Shown here: one piece after another, positions 17,259 to 25,090 of the stretch
Layout of the letters: every line of letters begins with the position of its first letter
How positions within the stretch are numbered: position 1 is the first letter of the stretch
Assembly (NCBI RefSeq): GCF_003061515.1
Contig: NZ_CP028924.1
Location: 1,922,001 to 1,986,000, forward strand
Reading direction: 5' to 3'
DNA length: 64,000 bases
Source: Colwellia sp. Arc7-D
GTDB taxonomy: Bacteria; Pseudomonadota; Gammaproteobacteria; Enterobacterales; Alteromonadaceae
Made by a program: the position numbers and the translations under genes
Notes under the pieces: model-generated
Told to the model about the DNA's origin: nothing
Database searches by the model: none
The model's input: only the letters and a program-made list of their open reading frames with translations

Positions 17259-17483
17259 ATGAAATTATCTACATTGTTTTTCATTTTATTATTAATATCT
17301 GGATGCTCAAGCACAAACCACATGGTTTTATCTGATGTTAAGACTAGCGTAGAACAAAGAGAAAGGGGTTTACCTGAACATTTAAAAACTGGTAACGTCG
17401 AAAAGTCAGATGTAAAAAAAGGTATAAAACATGCGCGTAATAATACTCTTTTGGCTGTGATATTTGATTTATTTGACTGGTAA
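17259..17483 (+). CDS. cassette 9: small lipoprotein
   Basis: 74 residues. Lipoprotein signal with lipobox LISGC (Cys at residue 16), then STNHMVLSD and a short charged helix; the C-terminus LLAVIFDLFDW is hydrophobic. A strong ribosome site (AAGGAGGG) precedes ATG 17259. It would be anchored in the envelope. Function unknown. Confidence 0.72.
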   Translation: MKLSTLFFILLLISGCSSTNHMVLSDVKTSVEQRERGLPEHLKTGNVEKSDVKKGIKHARNNTLLAVIFDLFDW

Positions 17484-17498
17484 AGTGGATAATATATA

Positions 17499-17596
17499 TA
17501 ACAAGCATTTCAAGCGGGACTGCTAACAGTTTGCTCGGTTTCGCTTCGCTACACATTTTAGCAAAAAATTATCAGCCCCTTAAATGGGTGTTAGCA
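17499..17596 (+). repeat. attC site 9
   Basis: TAACAAG at 17499; the right core reads GGTGTTAGCA (core GTTAGCA at 17590), one base off the usual GGCGTTAG. Confidence 0.83.
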
Positions 17597-17619
17597 GTAC
17601 CATTAGATCGGATGTTGTA

Positions 17620-17895
17620 ATGAGCATGGACGTAAACAATCAAACTATTTTTGGGAAGTTTATTCTTTGGGAAATAGCGATAGCAAAAATTTCAGCAGGT
17701 ATAGCTATAGCCCTTTCTTTGGTCTTTATTTCTTTTAGCTTTTTAACTCCTAGCTTTTTTACAAATGAACCTTTTACTTTTATTGCATTGTCCAAATATT
17801 GTTTCAGCTCATTTATTGGTTTGTTCGTAATGTTTTCGCTAATAAATATCATAAGTTCTTTTGTAGTTGTAATCCGGTTAAAGTTAAAAGCATAG
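17620..17895 (+). CDS. cassette 10: two-helix membrane protein
   Basis: 91 residues from ATG 17620; a GTG-initiated frame starting inside attC 9 is longer but unlikely. Two hydrophobic helices (ISAGIAIALSLVFISFSFLTP and YCFSSFIGLFVMFSLINIISSFVVVI). Basic C-terminus RLKLKA. No recognised family and no clear ribosome site. Confidence 0.55.
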   Translation: MSMDVNNQTIFGKFILWEIAIAKISAGIAIALSLVFISFSFLTPSFFTNEPFTFIALSKYCFSSFIGLFVMFSLINIISSFVVVIRLKLKA

Positions 17896-17925
17896 TTAAA
17901 ACAATGGGCTGTGTTAAAGTACTGC

Positions 17926-18022
17926 TAACAAGCACTTCAAACGGAACAAAAACAGTTGGTTAGGTTCCGCTCCGCTTCACATTTTAACCAACTATTTTTG
18001 TCCGCTTAAGTGGGCGTTAAGT
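17926..18022 (+). repeat. attC site 10
   Basis: TAACAAG at 17926, GTTAAGT at 18016; CAGTTGGTTAGG / TTTTAACCAACT arms, the subtype shared with attC 19 and 24. Confidence 0.87.
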
Positions 18023-18027
18023 ACCTT

Positions 18028-18453
18028 ATGAAAATATTGAGCATATCTGCACTATTTGTATTACTTACTTTAAGCTTTAATGCTTCGAGTGAAGAAGTTG
18101 AAATTGAATCACGTTCTCACACTACTGCAGACGGTGTTACCCATGTCCAAAAATTAGCATTAGAGTTAACTGATTTAGAAGCTACGCCAAAATTTGATCC
18201 ATCTAAAGAAGTAGTGCCTATTTCAATCAAAGAAGCTATTAACTTAGCTACGACTTTGTATACCCAAAAAACTCAAAGAGAAGAATTCGCATTGGGCAAC
18301 ATCTCACTAAATCGTTTCCCTCATTATAAATACCGTGATAAGTGGTTTTATCAAATTGAGGTTATTGGCAACCCTTTTAAAGGGGAACCGTCAGTTTTGT
18401 TAGCAGTATTACTAAATGGTAAAGTTGTTATGTCGGTGGCAGACGGTACTTAA
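18028..18453 (+). CDS. cassette 11: secreted hypothetical protein
   Basis: 141 residues from ATG 18028 (an upstream GTG lies inside the attC). Signal peptide ILSISALFVLLTLSFNASS, then an acidic mature domain ending in the strand pattern YQIEVIGNPF ... SVLLAVLLNGKVVMSVADG. Probably periplasmic. The C-terminal half vaguely recalls PepSY-like folds, but I do not assign it. The stop overlaps attC 11. Confidence 0.68.
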   Translation: MKILSISALFVLLTLSFNASSEEVEIESRSHTTADGVTHVQKLALELTDLEATPKFDPSKEVVPISIKEAINLATTLYTQKTQREEFALGNISLNRFPHYKYRDKWFYQIEVIGNPFKGEPSVLLAVLLNGKVVMSVADGT

Positions 18454-18551
18454 CAAGCTGTTAAAAAAGGACAAAATACAGTTGGCTTTTTGTTCACTCC
18501 GTTCACTTATTTTAGCCAACTATATTATTGCCTGTTAACAGGGCGTTAGGT
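18451..18551 (+). repeat. attC site 11
   Basis: TAACAAG at 18451 (overlaps the stop), GTTAGGT at 18545; CAGTTGGCTTTTTG / TTTTAGCCAACT arms, like attC 23. Confidence 0.88.
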
Positions 18552-18594
18552 TTCAACATCTAGTTTGAGAACTCATATTCAACAAAGGTAATAA

Positions 18595-19161
18595 ATGGAA
18601 GATTTAGATGTAAAGATTGTAGTTACAATTATCGCTGCAGTAGTTTCTTTTGTAGGTTTAATTATAGCAAAGGATCATAAGATTTCAGAGTTTAGACAAT
18701 CTTGGATTAATGATTTTCGTTCCGATGTATCCGAGTTAATGGGTTGTTTAAATAATATAGCTGCTAAATTCATGCTTGCAGACAAAGATCCTGCAACTAA
18801 AAAAGTTAATGGTGTTAACTTCATCGAAAGTGCACATGAACTTTTTAATGAAGCTCATAGGCTTATATATAAATTGAAGCTCATGCTGAACCCTAAAAAA
18901 GATCATGAGTTAATCTCCGCTCTTGATGCAATTGAAAGTATGATTATGAGTCATGACAAAATGGCTGAGACAGGTCATTTTACTCAGGTAACTGAAAAAC
19001 TATATTTGCTAAGTCATAAAACTCTAAAAAGTGAGTGGACTAGAGTAAAAAAGGGAGAGGTTGTATTCCAATTAACGAAATGGTTACTAATTATAGGAAT
19101 AGGGTTATTTGTTAGTTCATATGCAATAGAGTTATATGGAACAATAGTAATAAAAACCTAA
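18595..19161 (+). CDS. cassette 12: membrane protein with TM helix at each end and a long helical domain
   Basis: 188 residues. N-terminal helix (IVVTIIAAVVSFVGLIIAK), then KISEFRQSWINDFRSDVSELMG, a long helical cytoplasmic-type domain, and a C-terminal membrane helix (WLLIIGIGLFVSSYAIELYG). Proteins with an N-terminal TM helix followed by an FRQxWIN-like segment are familiar to me as an uncharacterised recurring type, but I cannot name it. Possible membrane effector or scaffold. Confidence 0.65.
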   Translation: MEDLDVKIVVTIIAAVVSFVGLIIAKDHKISEFRQSWINDFRSDVSELMGCLNNIAAKFMLADKDPATKKVNGVNFIESAHELFNEAHRLIYKLKLMLNPKKDHELISALDAIESMIMSHDKMAETGHFTQVTEKLYLLSHKTLKSEWTRVKKGEVVFQLTKWLLIIGIGLFVSSYAIELYGTIVIKT

Positions 19162-19253
19162 CAAGGCGTTCAATCGGACAAAAAACAGTTGGCTGTTTCA
19201 CTCCGTTCACAATTTTAGCCAACAATTTTTTGCCGCTTAACGTGGCGTTAGTG
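19159..19253 (+). repeat. attC site 12
   Basis: TAACAAG at 19159 (overlaps the stop), GTTAGTG at 19247; CAGTTGGCTGTTTC / TTTTAGCCAAC arms. Confidence 0.88.
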
Positions 19254-19275
19254 CTCAAATGGAGTTGTCACATTT

Positions 19276-20223
19276 ATGCGTTCAGAATTAAATCAATTTA
19301 TGCAGCAATTGCAGCACGAACTATCTTCCGAATATAAGCGGATTTCTGCGAGAAGTATAGAAGATCCAGGCACGGCTGGTGATGAAGGTGAAGAAAATTG
19401 GGCTGCGCTTTTAAGAAATTGGCTCCCTTCTAATTATCACATCGTAACTAAAGGCAGGATTTTAAGCCATGATGGAGAGGCAAGTCCTCAAGTTGATATT
19501 TTAGTTCTTCATCCTGCTTATCCCAAACACCTTATCAATAAAAAATACTATTTAGCAGGTGCGGTATTAGCAGTTTTTGAATGTAAACTGACATTAAGAA
19601 GAAGACATCTCAAAAAAATTATAAATACAGCTTTCGCTATCAAAAATTTAGTTCCTGAACGGACTGGTTCCCCATACAAAGAGTTAAATCAACCTATTAT
19701 CACAGGGGTTCTGGCTCATTCTCATGAATGGAGTACAGAAAAAGAATATTACGCTTTTGATATTATGGAAAAATTCCAAGATCTTCAGTTTGAGGGCGTG
19801 AATCATCCAAGAGAAATGTTAGATGTTATATGTATAGCTGATACAGCTGTGTTTAGAATATTTAAATCTATACTTGTGGGCCCAAATATTTCCAAAGAAG
19901 AATTAACTGAAGGAATGTTATCAGGACCTGAGGTTAAAGAAGGTGTTTCAGTTGGGTATAATTGTACTTGGCAACAAGAAGAAACAGACCCTTTTGATAC
20001 TATTTTAGGAACACTCATTGGTGATTTATTTATTCGTTTAGCGCATCAAGACGCATCAATACGTCCTATGGCTGAATATTACACTCTTGGTAGTTTAGAT
20101 ACTGGTGGTATATCTAAACCATACTTATGCGATGCCGAGTACTTATCTGAAGAAGTTTTAGATAAACTTCGAAACACAGGTACTGTTGAAGGGCGTTGGT
20201 CAGAATGGGCTGAGTGGCAATGA
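19276..20223 (+). CDS. cassette 13: DUF6602-like protein with PD-(D/E)XK nuclease pattern
   Basis: 315 residues, the largest soluble protein of the array. The N-terminal domain shows GDEGEENWAALLRNWLP (E39/E40), PQVDILVLHP (D74) and LAVFECKLTL (E102, K104), the order and spacing of a PD-(D/E)XK nuclease fold: helix with E, strand with D, strand with ExK. Proteins of this build are annotated DUF6602. The C-terminal half (residues 180-315) contains an alpha/beta region without known motifs. A DNA- or RNA-cleaving role, perhaps in phage defence, is inference. Confidence 0.72.
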   Translation: MRSELNQFMQQLQHELSSEYKRISARSIEDPGTAGDEGEENWAALLRNWLPSNYHIVTKGRILSHDGEASPQVDILVLHPAYPKHLINKKYYLAGAVLAVFECKLTLRRRHLKKIINTAFAIKNLVPERTGSPYKELNQPIITGVLAHSHEWSTEKEYYAFDIMEKFQDLQFEGVNHPREMLDVICIADTAVFRIFKSILVGPNISKEELTEGMLSGPEVKEGVSVGYNCTWQQEETDPFDTILGTLIGDLFIRLAHQDASIRPMAEYYTLGSLDTGGISKPYLCDAEYLSEEVLDKLRNTGTVEGRWSEWAEWQ

Positions 20224-20227
20224 GCAC

Positions 20228-20322
20228 TAACAAGTTACTCAAACGGACGCTAAACAGTTGGCTAGCGCTCGTTCCTCGCAATTTTAGCCAACAATTTTTC
20301 ACCGCTTAGTAAGGCGTTATGT
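20228..20322 (+). repeat. attC site 13
   Basis: TAACAAG at 20228, GTTATGT at 20316. It matches attC 1 except for a short stretch near the right arm and the core ending, so these two cassettes were probably copied from one attC source. Confidence 0.88.
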
Positions 20323-20343
20323 GTATCTAGAGTTATGAATTAA

Positions 20344-20613
20344 ATGCTAATTTTATTGTTCATCCTATTATCCTTCTCATTTGTTAGCCTTTTCGTTGGT
20401 ACTTTGATGGCTCCTTTTGCTGTGAATATACAAACGTTAAAAGAATCAGGCTACTCCAGTAGAATTACAATTATGCATATACCAGAGCTATTTCTTAAAA
20501 AGTGGTATGAGCCTAGTAAGCTGTATGTAAGAAAAATGATTATCTTTGGTTTAATAGGTTGTATGGTAGGGTTTAGTCTACTCTATATTTTGGGTAAATT
20601 AGGTTTTGTGTAA
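20344..20613 (+). CDS. cassette 14: two-helix membrane protein
   Basis: 89 residues. Helices LILLFILLSFSFVSLFVGTLM and MIIFGLIGCMVGFSLLYILG flank a basic loop (FLKKWYEPSKLYVRK). Function unknown; no family recognised. Confidence 0.65.
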   Translation: MLILLFILLSFSFVSLFVGTLMAPFAVNIQTLKESGYSSRITIMHIPELFLKKWYEPSKLYVRKMIIFGLIGCMVGFSLLYILGKLGFV

Positions 20614-20620
20614 ATACACA

Positions 20621-20715
20621 TAACAAGCTAATTAATAAGGACAAAAAACAGTTGGCTGTTTTCGTTCCTCAACATTTTAGCCAACTATTTTTTGCCCATT
20701 ATTAGGGCGTTATAT
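20621..20715 (+). repeat. attC site 14
   Basis: TAACAAG at 20621, GTTATAT at 20709; its loop TTTTCGTTCCTCAACATT shows what attC 8 looked like before the IS insertion. Confidence 0.88.
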
Positions 20716-20730
20716 TTTTATGGAGGTTTG

Positions 20731-21102
20731 GTGGATTTAGGGCATTGGGATAGAGCAATTATCAAAAGTTTATCTTGGGTAGCTCTAGGGATCATTTTTG
20801 TCACACTGCTTTCGGGATCAATACCAACCACAGCTAATGATTTGTCTGGTTTAATAATTTCATTTTTACTATTTTTTGGAGTCTACTTACTAATTTCTAT
20901 CGTTGGCTGGTTACTTATTGGTTTTCCAACTCACTGGTTAATATGTAAATTCACTGATGCTTCGTATAAATTCTATTTTGCAGTTAGTATATTTGTAGGC
21001 TTAACTTTGTATTCATTAAATAATCAAGATTCATTGTTGTTTGCTTTAACTGCCTTCTCTCAAGCTATGATATTTCGGTTTTACGTGTATAAAAAAATAT
21101 AA
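20731..21102 (+). CDS. cassette 15: polytopic membrane protein
   Basis: 123 residues from GTG 20731, preceded by TGGAGG at 20721-20726. About four hydrophobic helices (SWVALGIIFVTLLSG, LIISFLLFFGVYLLISIVGWLLIG, FAVSIFVGLTLY, LLFALTAFSQAMIF). No recognised family. The stop overlaps attC 15. Confidence 0.6.
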   Translation: MDLGHWDRAIIKSLSWVALGIIFVTLLSGSIPTTANDLSGLIISFLLFFGVYLLISIVGWLLIGFPTHWLICKFTDASYKFYFAVSIFVGLTLYSLNNQDSLLFALTAFSQAMIFRFYVYKKI

Positions 21103-21194
21103 CAAGACGTTCAAACGGACAAAAAACAGTTGGCTGTTTCACTTCGTTCACATTATAGCCAATAATTTTTTGCCGCTTAACAGGGGCGTTATGC
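21100..21194 (+). repeat. attC site 15
   Basis: TAACAAG at 21100, GTTATGC at 21188; right arm slightly worn (ATTATAGCCAATA). Confidence 0.86.
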
Positions 21195-21207
21195 CTAAAG
21201 GGATTTT

Positions 21208-21561
21208 GTGTTTACATTTCTATATTTATTTTCAAACTTAATTGGATATTTTTTTAGCTTCAATTTTATTCTCAATAAGCTAAAAGTTAGCGAGCAACGA
21301 AGAAAGAGAGCTGCTTATTTAAGTTTGTTATTACTAGGCATTCAATTAGTTAGTTCTACTTTATGTGAGCTAGTTGCTCTTGACGATTTAGCAGCATTGC
21401 TATTAACTATTATTATCTTTTTAGCTGTTATACAAAAATTTCTAAAGTTAACTGTTTGGCAAACTATATTAATTCCCATAGTTGTACCAATAATTGGGCA
21501 ACTTTGTTTTGTTATCGTATTTGCTTTAAGTATCAAAGTATTCGGGCCAATTACGATGTAG
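21208..21561 (+). CDS. cassette 16: four-helix membrane protein
   Basis: 117 residues from GTG 21208 with AAAGGGA upstream. Mostly hydrophobic: FLYLFSNLIGYFFSFNFIL, LSLLLLGIQLVSSTLCEL, LAALLLTIIIFLAVIQ and ILIPIVVPIIGQLCFVIVFAL, with a basic patch EQRRKRA after the first helix. Unknown function. Confidence 0.6.
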   Translation: MFTFLYLFSNLIGYFFSFNFILNKLKVSEQRRKRAAYLSLLLLGIQLVSSTLCELVALDDLAALLLTIIIFLAVIQKFLKLTVWQTILIPIVVPIIGQLCFVIVFALSIKVFGPITM

Positions 21562-21569
21562 TCGGCATA

Positions 21570-21662
21570 TAACAAGAAATTAAACAAGGACTAAAAACAG
21601 CGAGATGTTCGATTCGCTCCATTTTAGCCCACTTTTTTTAGCCCATTATTTGGGCGTTATTT
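21570..21662 (+). repeat. attC site 16
   Basis: TAACAAG at 21570, GTTATTT at 21656; the AGCGAGATGTTCG / TTTTAGCCCAC subtype related to attC 2. Confidence 0.86.
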
Positions 21663-21685
21663 GCCAGTGCAAAATGGAGTTCGCA

Positions 21686-22129
21686 TTGAAGTTTAGTTTT
21701 AAATCAAAGTTATTAATTAGTGCAGGTTTTATTGCCACTGCTTCTGCTATATGGCATCTACTATGTATCTGGGGAGGTCCTAGTTGGTTTACTTTCGCGC
21801 GAGCACCTCAACAAATTATTGATTCCGCACAGCAAGGAACTTTACTTGCTCCATTTGGTACAGTCGTAGTCGCAGGATTAATGTTCTCATGTACCGTTTT
21901 TGCTTTTTCAGCCGTTGGTTTAATTCGCAAAATACCTTTAGTTAAACCAGCTTTAATTACTATTGCTTTTCTTTGCACATTGCGTGGTTTAATTGCTATA
22001 CCTACATTTACTAACCCTATAGGCTTAGATCTTTGGCAAGTTATTGCTAGTACGGTTTGGGTTTATGTTGGTATTTGTTTTATCGCTGGTAGTATAGAAC
22101 AATATAGCCTTGATAAATCAGGCACATAA
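21686..22129 (+). CDS. cassette 17: four-helix membrane protein
   Basis: 147 residues if translation starts at TTG 21686, five bases after GGAG; ATG 21674 in frame overlaps that ribosome site and is less likely. Helices LLISAGFIATASAIWHLLCIWGG, LAPFGTVVVAGLMFSCTVFAFSAVG, LITIAFLCTLRGLIAIP and VIASTVWVYVGICFIAGSI. The pattern AIWHLLCIWGGPSWFTFARAP recurs in small DUF3995-like integral membrane proteins, but I am not certain. Confidence 0.6.
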   Translation: MKFSFKSKLLISAGFIATASAIWHLLCIWGGPSWFTFARAPQQIIDSAQQGTLLAPFGTVVVAGLMFSCTVFAFSAVGLIRKIPLVKPALITIAFLCTLRGLIAIPTFTNPIGLDLWQVIASTVWVYVGICFIAGSIEQYSLDKSGT

Positions 22130-22221
22130 AAAGAATATTAAACGGAAAATTACAGTTGGCTGTTTTTCGTTCCCCAAACATTTTAGCCAACTATAAATTT
22201 CCTCTTAAGTAGGCGTTAGAG
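22127..22221 (+). repeat. attC site 17, R'' box changed
   Basis: R'' reads TAAAAAG instead of TAACAAG (22127), while the hairpin arms and core GTTAGAG (22215) are normal. The first of a run of altered sites toward the right end. Confidence 0.8.
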
Positions 22222-22233
22222 CGCTCACGAGTT

Positions 22234-22710
22234 ATGTATATATTTCCGCACAATGAAAACTGGAAGTCCGAGTTCGAAAATGTGAGAGATTCAATAATTT
22301 CAACCTACGAAGGTGATATTGAAATTTTTCATATTGGCTCAACTGCTATAGCAGGGTTGTATGCTAAAGATTGCATCGATCTGTTAGGGGTTGTTAAGGA
22401 CATTTCAAAGGTTTCAACTTTCAAACAAAATATTGTTGACCTTGGTTTTATTTACAGAGGTCAAAATGGCATTATTGGGCGAGAATATTTTTCAAAAAAA
22501 CAAAGAAAGGTTCACTTGCATGTTTTTCAATCAGGTGATGTGAATGTGGAGAAGCACTTACATTTCGTTAAGATCATGAATAATAACGTAGCGTTAATTA
22601 CTGAATTAAATCAGCTTAAACAAGGCTTACACGCAAAGTACCCTAACGATAAAGAGTTGTACCAAAAAGGGAAGAAATTCTTTTATAGTCATATAAACAA
22701 AGTGCTATAA
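22234..22710 (+). CDS. cassette 18: GrpB/UPF0157-like nucleotidyltransferase-fold protein
   Basis: 158 residues, slightly shorter than most GrpB proteins. It shows the family pattern: NENWKSEFENVRDSI, then IEIFHIGSTAIAGLYAKDCIDLLGVV (the HIGSTA-xx-GLxAKxxID signature with the nucleotidyltransferase acidic residue), HLHVFQSG and a helical C-terminus. GrpB-fold proteins belong to the nucleotidyltransferase superfamily; cellular role not established. Confidence 0.85.
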   Translation: MYIFPHNENWKSEFENVRDSIISTYEGDIEIFHIGSTAIAGLYAKDCIDLLGVVKDISKVSTFKQNIVDLGFIYRGQNGIIGREYFSKKQRKVHLHVFQSGDVNVEKHLHFVKIMNNNVALITELNQLKQGLHAKYPNDKELYQKGKKFFYSHINKVL

Positions 22711-22799
22711 GCTGTTAAACAAGGACAAATAACAGTTGGTTTTTGCTCCTTCGTCGTTTATTTTAACCAATCATTATTTACTGCTTAGCAAAGTTTTAT
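22708..22799 (+). repeat. attC site 18, decayed
   Basis: The hairpin arms CAGTTGGTTTTTG / TTTTAACCAAT are visible, but R'' is reduced to TAAGCTG (22708) and the core is GTTTTAT (22793). Probably inactive. Confidence 0.65.
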
Positions 22800-22820
22800 A
22801 CGCACAAGAGTTTATCTAGC

Positions 22821-23237
22821 ATGGGTGTTAAAAAATATATAAAAATAACCTTACAAATTTCACTAGTTATATTTCTTGGCTTTCGATTTTATGGTGTATT
22901 TGTAGGAAAGCAGTCTAATGAAGAAGTCAGAGCATCATTCGAGAGATACTTTACCGATTCAGATGAACGTATAAAAATGACATATTTTAGCGTTGATAAA
23001 AATACTGTGGGTTTAGCACTAGAGTTAAGTGGTCTTGGCGAAAATATTGGCTTAAATGACAAAGCTAAAATAAAGTCTAATTCTCGTAAATACATCAGAG
23101 AGAAAGTTTGTAGCGATGCTCAACTTATAAAATATATAAATGATGGGAATTTTGTTTCAATAGATATACGAAATGGGGATAGCGGTCGTTTGGAGAATAT
23201 TATGAATTTAAGTTTTTCAAAAGGTTCATGCGTATAA
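22821..23237 (+). CDS. cassette 19: hypothetical protein with N-terminal membrane anchor
   Basis: 138 residues. One hydrophobic helix (ITLQISLVIFLGFRFYGVFVG, residues 8-28), then a soluble domain with two cysteines (REKVCSDAQ and FSKGSCV). Probably a periplasmic domain tethered to the inner membrane. No family recognised. Confidence 0.62.
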   Translation: MGVKKYIKITLQISLVIFLGFRFYGVFVGKQSNEEVRASFERYFTDSDERIKMTYFSVDKNTVGLALELSGLGENIGLNDKAKIKSNSRKYIREKVCSDAQLIKYINDGNFVSIDIRNGDSGRLENIMNLSFSKGSCV

Positions 23238-23329
23238 TAATCACTTTAAACGGAACAAAAATAGTTGGTAGGTTCCGCTTTTTTCACATTATAACCAACA
23301 ATTTTTGTCTGCTTAAGCGGGCGTTATAC
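23235..23329 (+). repeat. attC site 19, R'' decayed
   Basis: R'' is TAATAAT (23235); the arms TAGTTGGTAGG / TATAACCAAC and core GTTATAC (23323) remain. Same subtype as attC 10. Confidence 0.72.
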
Positions 23330-23343
23330 ATTAAGGAGAGTCC

Positions 23344-23814
23344 ATGCACCCGAATCGGAATGCAATCGCATTTGGCGGTATAGTTTTTTTAGTTATTTCT
23401 TTCGTTTTGGTCGTAAGCTTATCACTGTGGGCTTGGCCAAAATATAAAGTTTACAGCATGGAAATGAATGGTAAGGCTTCTTTAAAAGAGGCTGAATGGA
23501 GTAAACAAATACTCATTGTGGAAGCTAAAGCGCAAGAAGAAGCTGCTTTAATGCAAGCAAAAGCTAGAGTTACTTTAGCTCAAGCAGAAGGCGAAGCTAA
23601 ATTAGTTCGTGCTAAGGCTGAGGGTAAAGCTGATATAGAACTTGCCAAAGCAGCAGCAGAAGCCAATAGAATAATTGGTGAATCTTTAAAAAATAATGAA
23701 GCATATCTACGTTATATTTGGATCAAAGGCCTACAAGAAGGAAGTGGCGAGCGTATTTATATTCCAACAGAGGCTGGTATGCCAATCTTAGAAGCTGGTA
23801 AGGCTAAAAATTAA
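23344..23814 (+). CDS. cassette 20: stomatin/SPFH-like coiled-coil membrane protein
   Basis: 156 residues with a strong AAGGAGAG ribosome site. N-terminal membrane helix (AIAFGGIVFLVISFVLVVSLSLWAW), then an alanine/glutamate-rich heptad coiled coil (KAQEEAALMQAKARVTLAQAEG, AKAEGKADIELAKAAAEANRI) and a C-terminal IPTEAGMPILEAG. The coiled coil and tail resemble the C-terminal half of stomatin/prohibitin (SPFH) proteins without the SPFH domain itself. It would oligomerise at the membrane. Role unknown. Confidence 0.72.
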   Translation: MHPNRNAIAFGGIVFLVISFVLVVSLSLWAWPKYKVYSMEMNGKASLKEAEWSKQILIVEAKAQEEAALMQAKARVTLAQAEGEAKLVRAKAEGKADIELAKAAAEANRIIGESLKNNEAYLRYIWIKGLQEGSGERIYIPTEAGMPILEAGKAKN

Positions 23815-23818
23815 GGTA

Positions 23819-23841
23819 TAACAAGTTGCTAAGCGTTAGGT
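23819..23841 (+). repeat. attC site 20, internally deleted
   Basis: TAACAAG (23819) is followed after only nine bases by GCGTTAGGT (core at 23835). The whole central hairpin is missing, which fuses cassettes 20 and 21 into one unit. Confidence 0.7.
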
Positions 23842-23877
23842 TTTTTTGTTGAATAATTATGTAAAAAGAGATTATTA

Positions 23878-24021
23878 ATGGAATATACACTCGTCAAAAC
23901 ATCTACATATAAAGGGTTAATCAAAGAGGTTAACGATCTCATAAAGAAAGGTTGGATCCCTCAAGGGGGAATAATGGAAGATCAAAGCGGTAGATGTTTA
24001 CAGGCAATGATTAAAACTTAA
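23878..24021 (+). CDS. cassette 21: DUF1737 small protein
   Basis: 47 residues: MEYTLVKTSTYKGLIKEVND then LIKKGWIPQGGIM and a C-terminal CLQAMIKT. The pattern of an N-terminal strand, an xxVNxLIxxGWxPQGG core and a terminal YxQAMxK is that of DUF1737, a short domain of unknown function that often stands alone. Too short for most gene callers. Confidence 0.8.
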   Translation: MEYTLVKTSTYKGLIKEVNDLIKKGWIPQGGIMEDQSGRCLQAMIKT

Positions 24022-24072
24022 ATTTATTGTAATACAAAACCGTTATTGAGGCTTTATTCGTATATTCAAGCC

Positions 24073-24165
24073 TAACAAGACTTCAGACGAGGAAATACAG
24101 TTGGCTGTTTTCACTCTGTTCAACATTTTAGCCAACTATATTTTCCGCTTAAGTAAACGTTAAGT
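24073..24165 (+). repeat. attC site 21
   Basis: TAACAAG at 24073, core GTTAAGT at 24159 preceded by AAAC instead of GGGC; arms CAGTTGGCTG / TTTTAGCCAACT intact. Confidence 0.8.
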
Positions 24166-24183
24166 GTTTAGAAGAGTTAGTCG

Positions 24184-24651
24184 ATGTATCAAAATTTATT
24201 TAAAACTATAGTCTTATTTTTCTTTCTTTCAGGCTGCGCTGAAAGAGTAATCGATATTAGTGATAAAAAAGGGAAAATTGTTGGTGGTTGTAATGCTGGT
24301 TTTGATTGGCATTTATACGGCCTGCAAGACTCTATTGATTATTTATTATATGAATGCGCTAAGGACTCAATTGCTAAAGGTTACACAATATCAGATGAAA
24401 GATTGCTCTCGATTGATTTTTCACTACCTGATCCACCAAAAGGTCAGTCGTGGAATAAAAAATTAGCCATGAGCCAATTTCATAGCGGTAAAATTACGGA
24501 AAGAAAATTAGGATATATTCTTGCGGCAACAGAGTTTCAATATATAAAAATTATTCGGGCTGCTGAAGGTGATTTAGCTAGTGAAAAGATAACTGAGTCT
24601 GAATTTAATGAAATTGACAAAAATGCCAAGCTAAATTGGCTTGGTGAATAG
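24184..24651 (+). CDS. cassette 22: lipoprotein
   Basis: 155 residues. Lipoprotein signal LFKTIVLFFFLSGC (lipobox Cys at residue 18), then a mature domain beginning AERVIDISDKKGKIVGGCNAG with two more cysteines (GGCNAG and YECAKD). The C-terminal half is helical (KITESEFNEIDKNAKLNWLG) and recalls short SHOCT-like tails. Envelope-anchored; function unknown. Confidence 0.7.
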   Translation: MYQNLFKTIVLFFFLSGCAERVIDISDKKGKIVGGCNAGFDWHLYGLQDSIDYLLYECAKDSIAKGYTISDERLLSIDFSLPDPPKGQSWNKKLAMSQFHSGKITERKLGYILAATEFQYIKIIRAAEGDLASEKITESEFNEIDKNAKLNWLGE

Positions 24652-24657
24652 AACACA

Positions 24658-24754
24658 TAACAAGGCGCTCAAGAGGTAGAATTTACAGTTTTCTGTTTTC
24701 ACTCCGTTCAACATTATAGCAAACTATAAATTTATCCTTAGCGGGGCGGTATGA
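24658..24754 (+). repeat. attC site 22, core mutated
   Basis: TAACAAG at 24658, but the right core reads GGTATGA (24748) instead of GTTATGA. Arms CAGTTTTCTG / TATAGCAAACT are partly worn. Confidence 0.75.
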
Positions 24755-24760
24755 AGCTAA

Positions 24761-25090
24761 ATGAATTTATATAAACCCCATACAGTAGCAATATATTCTG
24801 GTGTAATAGCAACATTGATTGGACTTATTGCATTATCCTTAAGTTGGAATCTTTGGGGATTTTTTAGTGGTCCATTACCTGGCTATCAAATCTTTTTGTT
24901 TCCAGGTAATTTGTCTCTGATTTATTTTTGGCATCCAATATTTACTGAAGAGATTAATTTTTGGCCAAAGTTATTTATGCTGCTGTTTGGACAGTTTGTT
25001 GTCGTTACCTGTATCGTTGTTGTATTAGTGAAACTAAAGAATAGACTTGTACCATCGCTTAATAACAAGACGTTAAAGCAGGACAAATAA
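24761..25090 (+). CDS. cassette 23: two-helix membrane protein reading into attC
   Basis: 109 residues. Helices TVAIYSGVIATLIGLIALSLSWNLWGFF and LFMLLFGQFVVVTCIVVVLVKL. The frame continues into the attC and ends in NKTLKQDK, encoded by attC sequence. The segment PGYQIFLFPGNLSLIYFWHPIF suggests a re-entrant or interfacial loop. No family recognised. Confidence 0.65.
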   Translation: MNLYKPHTVAIYSGVIATLIGLIALSLSWNLWGFFSGPLPGYQIFLFPGNLSLIYFWHPIFTEEINFWPKLFMLLFGQFVVVTCIVVVLVKLKNRLVPSLNNKTLKQDK

